A DNA stretch of 11,741 nt from Candidatus Cloacimonadota bacterium (GTDB taxonomy: Bacteria > Cloacimonadota > Cloacimonadia > JGIOTU-2 > B8-G9): contig QMNM01000016.1 in assembly GCA_003647765.1 (NCBI GenBank), positions 1 to 11,741 of the forward strand. The letters run 5' to 3'. The position numbers were made by a program, and so were the translations under genes. The notes under the pieces are model-generated. The model was not told the origin of the DNA and ran no database searches. It was given only the letters and a program-made list of their open reading frames with translations. Positions 6,705 through 11,741 of this stretch are shown here, one piece after another (the stretch's first letter is position 1; every line of letters starts with the position of its first letter).

Positions 6705-6714
6705 AAGGAAGGAG
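6705..6714 (+). promoter_or_regulatory. Ribosome binding site deciding the glyS start
   Basis: AAGGAAGGAG is a strong purine-rich Shine-Dalgarno stretch with no ATG after it. It lies 3 nt before a TTG (6718) and 6 nt before a CTG (6721), both in the glyS frame; counting from its first AGGA the spacing to the TTG is 8 nt. Family alignment also puts the start here, so glyS most likely uses the TTG. Confidence 0.8.
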
Positions 6715-6717
6715 CAA

Positions 6718-8811
6718 TTGCTGAACAAAAAATTTTTATTAGAAATTGGAGTTGAGGAGGTTCCATCTTCTATTATTAAAGATGCAATGGATTTTATAGA
6801 AGTTTTTTTTGTTAAGAATTTGATGAATAGTCGTCTACATTTTACAGAAATGAAAAGATATTCCACGCCACGACGATTTGCAATAACGATTTTTGGATTA
6901 CCAGACAAACAAGAGGATTTAATTGAAGAAGTAATGGGTCCACCTGCAAAAATTTCTTATGATAAACAAGGCAATCTTACTAAAGCAGGTCTGGGCTTCT
7001 TGAAAAGTAAAAATGCTAAACAAGAGGATATTTACCTTAAACAAACTGATAAAGGAAAATATTTAGCATTAAAAAAGATTATTTATGGAAAGGATACAAC
7101 TGAAATATTAGGACAGATAATTCCACAACTCATTGAGCAAATACCTTTCAAAAAATCAATGAAATGGGGAACTAACAAGTTAACTTTTGTACGACCTATT
7201 CGTTGGATACTTGCCCTATTAAATGAACAAGTGATTTCAGTTAAATTAGAAGATATTTGCTCTGATAGAATTACTTTTGGTAATCGTTTTGAAAATTTGG
7301 ATAACACAATTATAATCAATAATGTGGATGAATATGAGAATAAACTAATGCAACATTTTGTTATCCCAAATGTTGAAAAAAGAAAAGAACTCATAAAGCA
7401 ACAAGTGAAAGCGATTGAAAATGAAATTCATGGAAAAATTGCTGATGAGAAATTGTTTGATACTGTAACCAATCTTGTAGAATATCCATTAGCGATTTTA
7501 TGTAAATTTGATAAAGCATTTCTTAATCTGCCACAAGAAATTTTGATCACTACTCTAACTGAGACACAAAAATATTTTGCATTAAAAGGTTATGACAATA
7601 AATTACTCCCTTACTTTATATGTATAAGCAATGGTAGTCCACAAGCAAAGGATAATATTAGATATGGTAATGAAAAAGTAATTCGTGCTCGTCTATCTGA
7701 CGCTAAATTTTATTATGATGAAGACCAGAAAGTTCCTTTACATAGCAGAATTGAGCAATTGAATAAGATAGTATATCAAGAAAAATTAGGTACTTTATAC
7801 GAAAAGAGTATTCGTATGCAAAAAATAGGTAAATTTTTAGCAAAGGAACTGAATGTTTCACCAGAGAAAGTCATCCGAGCTGCAATGCTATCCAAAGCAG
7901 ATTTGACAACATTGATGCTTAATGAGAAGGAATACACATCATTACAGGGATTTATTGGCTATCAATACGCTCTAAATGACGGTGAAAATGAGGAAGTAGC
8001 AAAAGCAATTTATGAGCAATATCTACCGAAATTTAAAAATGATATATTGCCAAACACAAATACAGGTATAATATTATCTCTTGCAGAGAAGATTGATAAT
8101 ATTGTTAGCTGCTTTTGTGTTGGACTAATTCCAAGCGGTTCTAATGACCCTTTTGCTTTGCGAAGAGCCGCACAAGGAATATTGAAAATTTTGTATAATT
8201 ATAAAATCAATCTGAATTTAGAAAAAGTATTTATATTCACACTTGATATCTTACAGGACAAAATCATTTCTGAAAAAGGGAAAGTCAAAATGCAAATTGA
8301 TGATTTTCTCCAACAGAGAATCAAAACATTTCTTTCTGACCCTGATATAATTGGTGTTGAATACGATGTAATTGATGCTGTGATGGCAGGAGATTTTTAT
8401 CATATTTTGGATTTAACACGAAGAGCAGAAGATTTACAAGCATTTAAAAATAGAAATGACTTCCGAAGATTGGTTATTGGCTATAAAAGAGTGGCTAATA
8501 TTTTGATGAGTTCACAATCTGAAAATGAATTGGATATATCGTTGTTTCAGGAAGATGCAGAAAAATCACTCTATCAAAAGATAATGCTAATTAAACCAGA
8601 ATTTGAGACGGAGTTGTACAAAAAAAATTATCACAGAATTTTTGAATTACTTCTCTCTTGTCGCACAGAAATTGATAATCTGTTTGACAATGTGATGATA
8701 ATGGTAAAAGATAAAAAAATAAGAGAGAATAGAATGGCACTATTACGAATGGTAAAGAGCTTATTTTTAAAAGGAGCAGATTTATCAAAATTAGTTGTGG
8801 AAGGGGTGTAA
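6718..8811 (+). CDS. glyS: Glycyl-tRNA synthetase beta subunit
   Basis: GlyS is the tRNA-binding beta subunit of the bacterial alpha2beta2 glycyl-tRNA synthetase, which charges tRNA-Gly in the cytoplasm together with the catalytic alpha subunit GlyQ. From the TTG at 6718 the protein has 697 residues, close to the usual ~690. It begins with the family opening FLLEIGVEEVP. YSTPRRFA, a GPPAK block, MKWG and FVRPIRWILALL follow. The HD-like region has KADLTTLMLNEKEYTSLQGFIG, LAEKIDNIVSCFCVGLIPSGSNDPFALRRAAQGI follows it, and an anticodon-binding C-terminus ends near RMALLRMVKSLF. An in-frame ATG at 6649 would add 23 residues coded by repeat DNA (MRNASYRKSG..); it is rejected because the family starts at FLLEIG and the only strong ribosome site is at 6705-6714. 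glyQ, usually adjacent, is not in this window. Confidence 0.95.
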   Translation: MLNKKFLLEIGVEEVPSSIIKDAMDFIEVFFVKNLMNSRLHFTEMKRYSTPRRFAITIFGLPDKQEDLIEEVMGPPAKISYDKQGNLTKAGLGFLKSKNAKQEDIYLKQTDKGKYLALKKIIYGKDTTEILGQIIPQLIEQIPFKKSMKWGTNKLTFVRPIRWILALLNEQVISVKLEDICSDRITFGNRFENLDNTIIINNVDEYENKLMQHFVIPNVEKRKELIKQQVKAIENEIHGKIADEKLFDTVTNLVEYPLAILCKFDKAFLNLPQEILITTLTETQKYFALKGYDNKLLPYFICISNGSPQAKDNIRYGNEKVIRARLSDAKFYYDEDQKVPLHSRIEQLNKIVYQEKLGTLYEKSIRMQKIGKFLAKELNVSPEKVIRAAMLSKADLTTLMLNEKEYTSLQGFIGYQYALNDGENEEVAKAIYEQYLPKFKNDILPNTNTGIILSLAEKIDNIVSCFCVGLIPSGSNDPFALRRAAQGILKILYNYKINLNLEKVFIFTLDILQDKIISEKGKVKMQIDDFLQQRIKTFLSDPDIIGVEYDVIDAVMAGDFYHILDLTRRAEDLQAFKNRNDFRRLVIGYKRVANILMSSQSENELDISLFQEDAEKSLYQKIMLIKPEFETELYKKNYHRIFELLLSCRTEIDNLFDNVMIMVKDKKIRENRMALLRMVKSLFLKGADLSKLVVEGV

Positions 8812-8813
8812 TT

Positions 8814-9209
8814 ATGCAAACTATATCAGTAAGCACAAAAGGCAGATTTGATTTTGTAGAAATAACTCATCAAATACGAGAAGTTGTGAGAGAATCAGGA
8901 GTAAAAAATGGGATTTGTGTAGTATATGCTCCTCATACAACTGCTGGTATAACTATCAATGAAGGAGCGGATTTTTCTGTTAGAAAGGATATACTAAAAG
9001 AGTTGGATAAGATTATTCCTCTTGATGATAATTACAGTCATTTAGAAGGGAATTCAGCAGCTCATATAAAATCCAGTATTATCGGATGCAGTGAACAACT
9101 CATTATTGAGAATGGAGATTTGGTATTAGGCACTTGGCAATCATTGTATTTTTGTGAATTTGACGGTCCCAGAAATAGAAAAGTGTATGTAAAAATTATT
9201 GAAGAATGA
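8814..9209 (+). CDS. yjbQ: YjbQ family protein (UPF0047)
   Basis: The 131-residue protein covers the whole UPF0047/YjbQ domain. Signature blocks are YAPHTTAGITINEGAD (38-53), HLEGNSAAHIKSSIIG (76-91) and LGTWQSLYFCEFDGPRNRKV (105-124). The conserved histidines H41, H76 and H84 and the TWQ-FxExDGPR end are in place, consistent with the metal-site trimer seen in family structures. Members have been annotated as secondary thiamine-phosphate synthase because overexpression of E. coli YjbQ can give thiamine-phosphate synthase activity; the physiological role is uncertain. The ATG follows the glyS stop by two bases with GGAAGGGG at 8799-8806 (7-nt spacing), so it is cotranscribed and probably coupled with glyS. 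It is the last gene of the rightward series. Confidence 0.95.
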   Translation: MQTISVSTKGRFDFVEITHQIREVVRESGVKNGICVVYAPHTTAGITINEGADFSVRKDILKELDKIIPLDDNYSHLEGNSAAHIKSSIIGCSEQLIIENGDLVLGTWQSLYFCEFDGPRNRKVYVKIIEE

Positions 9210-9274
9210 ATCATATTGGGGTAGTCCTGTATAAGTCTAATAAAATATTAAAATCCAAATTTCTAATGGGGTAA

Positions 9275-9292
9275 AAATGGTTAAAGCCATTT
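9275..9292 (+). repeat. Small inverted repeat upstream of the mini-palindromes
   Basis: AAATGG (9275-9280) and CCATTT (9287-9292) pair around the loop TTAAAG. It lies five bases before the first triloop palindrome, so the two may belong to one REP-like unit. The 6-bp stem is weak by itself. Confidence 0.45.
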
Positions 9293-9297
9293 ATATC

Positions 9298-9310
9298 GCT
9301 CCTACGGAGC
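9298..9310. repeat. Triloop mini-palindrome 1
   Basis: GCTCC-TAC-GGAGC is a perfect 5-bp inverted repeat with a 3-nt loop, preceded by TATATC. It shares its layout with two further copies about 50 bp apart downstream, and its stem differs from them by matched changes on both arms. Confidence 0.75.
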
Positions 9311-9347
9311 TATGATTTACTATTGTAATTATTGCTATAATTATTTC

Positions 9348-9360
9348 ATCCCTACGGGAT
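9348..9360. repeat. Triloop mini-palindrome 2
   Basis: ATCCC-TAC-GGGAT is a perfect 5-bp inverted repeat with the same TAC loop, preceded by TATTTC. It starts 50 bp after copy 1 and 54 bp before copy 3. Confidence 0.75.
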
Positions 9361-9401
9361 TACAGAGGCAAAATCAATAAGAATATTCTGGAAAGTATCT
9401 C

Positions 9402-9420
9402 ATCCCTATGGGATTTTTTT
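9402..9420 (+). repeat. Triloop mini-palindrome 3, with T-run (possible terminator)
   Basis: ATCCC-TAT-GGGAT (9402-9414) repeats the pattern of copies 1 and 2, preceded by TATCTC, and runs into seven T residues (9414-9420). The stem plus T-run could act as a weak Rho-independent terminator for yjbQ transcripts, though it lies about 190 bases after the stop. A 5-bp stem is short for that role. Confidence 0.5.
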
Positions 9421-9424
9421 CACA

Positions 9425-9463
9425 GAAACTCGACTCGGGTTCTTTGAACTCGAGTCGGGTTTC
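9425..9463. other. 18-bp hairpin between convergent genes
   Basis: The left arm 9425-9442 (GAAACTCGACTCGGGTTC) and right arm 9446-9463 (GAACTCGAGTCGGGTTTC) pair over all 18 positions with only two G-T pairs, closing on a TTT loop. It is markedly G+C-richer than its surroundings. The arms also read as near-direct repeats (ACTCGACTCGGGTT and ACTCGAGTCGGGTT). Its place between yjbQ and the leftward phosphatase gene suggests a bidirectional transcription or mRNA-end barrier, but neither side has a T-run outside the stem, so it is not a textbook intrinsic terminator. Confidence 0.7.
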
Positions 9464-9469
9464 ACGGTT

Positions 9470-9484
9470 GTAATGCGTGAAGCG
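9470..9484 (+). repeat. Degenerate heptamer remnant
   Basis: GTAAT-GCGTGAA-GCG fits the GCGTAAT family with mismatches and follows the 18-bp hairpin by six bases. It ends eight bases before the phosphatase gene's stop codon on the other strand. It is the weakest member of the family in this window. Confidence 0.45.
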
Positions 9485-9491
9485 ATACTAT

Positions 9492-10268
9492 TTACTTCTC
9501 ATTTAATACAGAGAGCATTTGTTGATGTATAATGCCATTACTTGCAATGATTTTCTTATCAAAGATATTGAATTCTGTGCCATCAAATTTTGTAATTTTT
9601 CCACCTGCTTCTTGGACAATTACCATAGCTGCGGCTGTATCCCAAGGATGAAGTTTTAATTCCCAAAATCCGTCAAATATACCATTAGCCAGATAGCATA
9701 AATCTAAAGCAGCGCTTCCAGCTCTGCGTATTGCCATACATTTCATTATCATTCTCGCAAAATGATCCAAATTATTCTCTTTGCTTACTGCAACATCATA
9801 AGGAAATCCTGTTGCTAAAAATGCTTTGCTTAACTTATTCGTTTGTGATACACATATTTTTTTATTACCCACGAAACTACCTTCACCTTTTATTCCCCAA
9901 AATAGTTCATCTAAAATAGGATTATATACTATTCCAATTACACTTTCGCCTTTGATTTGCAATCCTACGGAAACTGCTACAAAAGGAAACCGATGAGCAT
10001 AATTTGTCGTGCCATCTAAAGGATCAATAACCCAGCAATATTCAATATTTTTATCAATAGTAGTTTTGGTCTCTTCTGTTAATATATTATGTTCAGGAAA
10101 ATGCTTACGAATTATCCTCATTATTTCTTGTTCTGCTTCTCTATCCACATTTGTAACTATATCTATTCTTCCTTTATATTCTATTTTTTTCTGCTTCAAA
10201 AAGTTATCTTTTAATATTTTCCCAGCTGACAAAGCAGACTGCTTAGCAATCTTAAAATATTTATACAT
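9492..10268 (-). CDS. suhB: Inositol-1-monophosphatase family protein
   Basis: This 258-residue protein belongs to the Mg-dependent, lithium-sensitive phosphatase family of SuhB/IMPase. Metal-site motifs are intact: E65-E66 in LTEET, D82 and D85 in WVIDPLDGTTNYAHRFPF (79-96) and D210 in HPWDTAAAMVIVQEAGG (207-223). RRAGSAALDLCYLANGIFDGFWE (181-203) is the substrate-side block typical of SuhB-like members. It would remove phosphate from myo-inositol 1-phosphate or a similar sugar phosphate; 3'-phosphoadenosine phosphatase (CysQ) and fructose bisphosphatase activities occur in related families, so the substrate is not settled. The ATG overlaps the coaBC stop by 8 bases (ATGTATAA), indicating one leftward transcript with coupled translation. 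The symbol reflects family resemblance, not proven orthology. Confidence 0.9.
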   Translation of the reverse strand: MYKYFKIAKQSALSAGKILKDNFLKQKKIEYKGRIDIVTNVDREAEQEIMRIIRKHFPEHNILTEETKTTIDKNIEYCWVIDPLDGTTNYAHRFPFVAVSVGLQIKGESVIGIVYNPILDELFWGIKGEGSFVGNKKICVSQTNKLSKAFLATGFPYDVAVSKENNLDHFARMIMKCMAIRRAGSAALDLCYLANGIFDGFWELKLHPWDTAAAMVIVQEAGGKITKFDGTEFNIFDKKIIASNGIIHQQMLSVLNEK

Positions 10269-11445
10269 TTAAATTCTTTATCTCATCTAATATAAGATTA
10301 GCTGCTTGAAATTTAGGAATATTAACGAAACTATTTTTTACAGTTTTACTGAAAATAGTGAAGCTAGTATTATCTTGTCCAGCTATTGAAATGTCATTTG
10401 CTATAATCATATCCAAGTTCTTCTCTTGCATCTTTATCATAGCGTATTTTTTTAGATGTTCCATCTCAGCGGCAAAGCCCACTAATATTTGTCCTTGCCG
10501 TTTAATACTGCCTAATTTTTTCAATGTATCAATAGTAGAAACCAATTTTACAGAAATCTTATTTTTCTTTTTCATTTTGCCTTTTATCTGTTCTGCAAAT
10601 TTATAATCAGCCACTGCCGCGGTCATAATGATAATATCGCTATCTTTATTATACTGCATAACAGCATCATACATCTCTTTTGCAGAAATTACCTGTTTAA
10701 CATCAACACCTTTTGGATTGGATAAACTTGTTTGCCCACTGATGAGCGTTACTTTTGCACCTCGTATAGCTGCTGATTGAGCAATAGCATAGCCCATTTT
10801 GCCAGAGGAATCATTTGTAATACAGCGAACCTCATCCCAATATTCTCTTGTAGCTCCGGCTGTTACCAATATTTTTGTATTTGTCAAATCATAGGAATAA
10901 TTAGAAAGGACTTTTACATAATCCACAATTACTTTTGGCTGTGGTAATCTTCCCAAACCTTCATAGCCACAAGCTAAATGCCCTTTGTCCGGTCTTATGA
11001 AAAAATAGCCCAATTCTTTTAGTTTGGCAATATTCTGCTGAACAATAACATTTTCATACATTTTCACATTCATTGATGGTGCAAAAACTGTTTTAACTTT
11101 AGTTGCTATTATTACTGTTGAGAGCAAATCATCTGCTATGCCATTAGCAACTTTCCCTATAATATTTGCAGTTGCAGGGGCTATCAAAAATAAATCTGGC
11201 CAATCAGATAAAGATATATGCTCCACCTTACCGTAAAATGATGTAATTTCAGAAAACAAATCATTTGCTACTTTATTCCCAGAAATTGTCTGAAATGTTA
11301 ATGGATGGATAAAATTCTTGGAATGTTCTGTCATAATGACTTTAACTATTGCATTAGATTGTCTCAATCTACTGACTACATCTACAATTTTATATGCGGC
11401 AATCCCACCACTAATCCCAATTAAAATTTTTTTATTTTTTAACAT
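10261..11445 (-). CDS. coaBC: Bifunctional CoaBC (phosphopantothenoylcysteine synthetase/decarboxylase)
   Basis: CoaBC performs two successive steps of coenzyme A synthesis: joining cysteine to 4'-phosphopantothenate, then decarboxylating the product to 4'-phosphopantetheine. The 394 residues are typical. The flavoprotein CoaC half (1-~180) has ILIGISGGIAAYK (7-19), the active-site H76, APATANIIGKVANGIADDLLST (89-110), PSMNVKMY (123-130) with N126, and C159 in GHLACGYEGLGRL. The CoaB half (~188-394) has VTAGATREYWDEVR (194-207), N211 in TNDSSGKMG, AAVADY (276-281), a lysine cluster (288-296) and NDI (350-352). E. coli equivalents are H75, N125, C158 and N210. The start is fixed: the third codon upstream is a TAA in frame. 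No strong ribosome site is visible. The usual upstream partners gmk and rpoZ are absent from the adjoining 296 bp. Confidence 0.97.
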   Translation of the reverse strand: MLKNKKILIGISGGIAAYKIVDVVSRLRQSNAIVKVIMTEHSKNFIHPLTFQTISGNKVANDLFSEITSFYGKVEHISLSDWPDLFLIAPATANIIGKVANGIADDLLSTVIIATKVKTVFAPSMNVKMYENVIVQQNIAKLKELGYFFIRPDKGHLACGYEGLGRLPQPKVIVDYVKVLSNYSYDLTNTKILVTAGATREYWDEVRCITNDSSGKMGYAIAQSAAIRGAKVTLISGQTSLSNPKGVDVKQVISAKEMYDAVMQYNKDSDIIIMTAAVADYKFAEQIKGKMKKKNKISVKLVSTIDTLKKLGSIKRQGQILVGFAAEMEHLKKYAMIKMQEKNLDMIIANDISIAGQDNTSFTIFSKTVKNSFVNIPKFQAANLILDEIKNLNV

Positions 11446-11459
11446 AGTCCATTAAAAGT

Positions 11460-11482
11460 AGCCACAGAGGACACAAAGTAAT
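11460..11482 (+). repeat. Second CACAGAG copy
   Basis: AGCCACAGAGGACACAAAG followed by TAAT matches the element at 4621-4642 with few differences: GCCACAGAG then A or G, then ACACA, then a degenerate junction, then GTAAT. It lies 14 bases upstream of the coaBC start, on the opposite strand to that gene. Confidence 0.7.
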
Positions 11483-11649
11483 ATAAAATAAGTTATAGTT
11501 GTATTCAAATTAGACCTACTGCTGTGTAAAGTAAATTCTGATTGATAGACAGTGAACGCAGAATGATATATTCATAACCGTTTTAACGATTTTACAATAT
11601 TAGGACTTACGCAGTGTAGTAATTTTATTATTATAAGTTTAAACTAATT

Positions 11650-11671
11650 GCGAGTGGATAAATCCACGCGC
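11650..11671. repeat. Interrupted hairpin in right-edge repeat DNA
   Basis: GTGGA (11654-11658) and TCCAC (11663-11667) pair around TAAA. After one A/G mismatch, GCG (11650-11652) pairs with CGC (11669-11671). The neighbouring CGCTAAG and the self-complementary layout look like a REP-type palindrome rather than a terminator, because no T-run follows on either side. Confidence 0.5.
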
Positions 11672-11741
11672 TAAGTTGAAGAAAGCATTCTAAAGAACGC
11701 TATTTATTTGTGGCTAACAAGGTTTTGTGTGTTTTCGTGTA

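Larger units (their letters stand above)
11446..11741. other. Gene-free right edge, repeat fragments
   Basis: No credible reading frame or RNA gene is seen in these 296 bases. They hold a second CACAGAG copy, a hairpin at 11650-11671, the string TAGGACTTACGCAGT (11601-11615), and a terminal stretch that on the minus strand reads like loose ACACGAAAACACACA repeats (about 11725-11741). The coaBC promoter should lie here, but no convincing -35/-10 pair stands out. Confidence 0.6.

Noticed and set aside
6649-6717. N-terminal extension of GlyS from the ATG at 6649
   Set aside because: It is encoded by repeat DNA, lacks a ribosome site and has no counterpart in the family; the start at 6718 is better supported.
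9298-9463. Regularly spaced short palindromes as a CRISPR array
   Set aside because: The repeated core is only about 13-20 bp, the copies differ, there are only three, and no cas gene is present.
10358-10606. Open frames on the plus strand inside coaBC and the phosphatase gene, and similar antisense frames elsewhere
   Set aside because: They lie wholly within strongly supported genes, have no recognisable motifs and have the composition expected of antisense frames.
11601-11615. TAGGACTTACGCAGT as the end of an insertion sequence
   Set aside because: It recalls repeat strings I have seen elsewhere, but there is no partner inverted repeat, target duplication or transposase in the window.

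Overview
The window is an AT-rich (roughly one-third G+C by eye) stretch of bacterial chromosome, with standard code (TAA and TGA used as stops), purine-rich ribosome binding sites and tightly packed genes. The gene set is ordinary bacterial housekeeping: SurE, Pcm, the GlyS beta subunit of the two-subunit glycyl-tRNA synthetase, CoaBC and an inositol-phosphatase-family enzyme. A serine-palmitoyltransferase-like enzyme resembling the Bacteroides/Porphyromonas type, and a LolD/MacB-type ATPase, fit an envelope-bearing bacterium of the FCB group or a neighbouring candidate phylum. That placement is inference, because no rRNA or taxonomic marker is present.

Layout. Positions 1-17 hold the first codons of a leftward gene that runs off the edge, with a clear GGAGG site. 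After a divergent intergenic region, a long rightward series follows: a small one-pass membrane protein, surE, pcm, a small multidrug-export-family membrane protein, a stand-alone cyclic-nucleotide-binding domain protein, an AI-2E-family permease, a repeat-filled gap, the SPT-like alpha-oxoamine synthase, an orphan ABC ATPase, a second repeat array, glyS and yjbQ. On the other strand coaBC and an inositol-monophosphatase-family gene form an overlapping leftward pair that converges on yjbQ. The convergent gap 9210-9491 and the right edge 11446-11741 are packed with short palindromes and repeats.

How the genes relate. SurE (nucleotide phosphatase) and Pcm (isoaspartyl protein repair) are a common stress and stationary-phase pair. 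The cNMP-domain gene overlaps the AI-2E permease gene and probably acts with it. CoaBC makes 4'-phosphopantetheine for CoA, and the SPT-like enzyme would use acyl-CoA or another CoA thioester, but no regulatory link is visible. glyS has no glyQ beside it, and the ABC ATPase has no permease beside it.

I found no convincing new defence, mobile or biosynthetic system. The strongest unexplained signal is repeats. A heptamer family (GCGTAAT/GCGTAGT) occurs in arrays at six places in both orientations. One array lies in frame inside a signal-peptide coding region, and one supplies a false ATG ahead of glyS. A second family, CCACAGAG..ACACAG, is joined to the heptamer at 4621 and to a degenerate version of it at 11461. 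A third family consists of triloop mini-palindromes in which compensatory base changes preserve the stem. There is also a near-perfect 18-bp hairpin between the converging genes.
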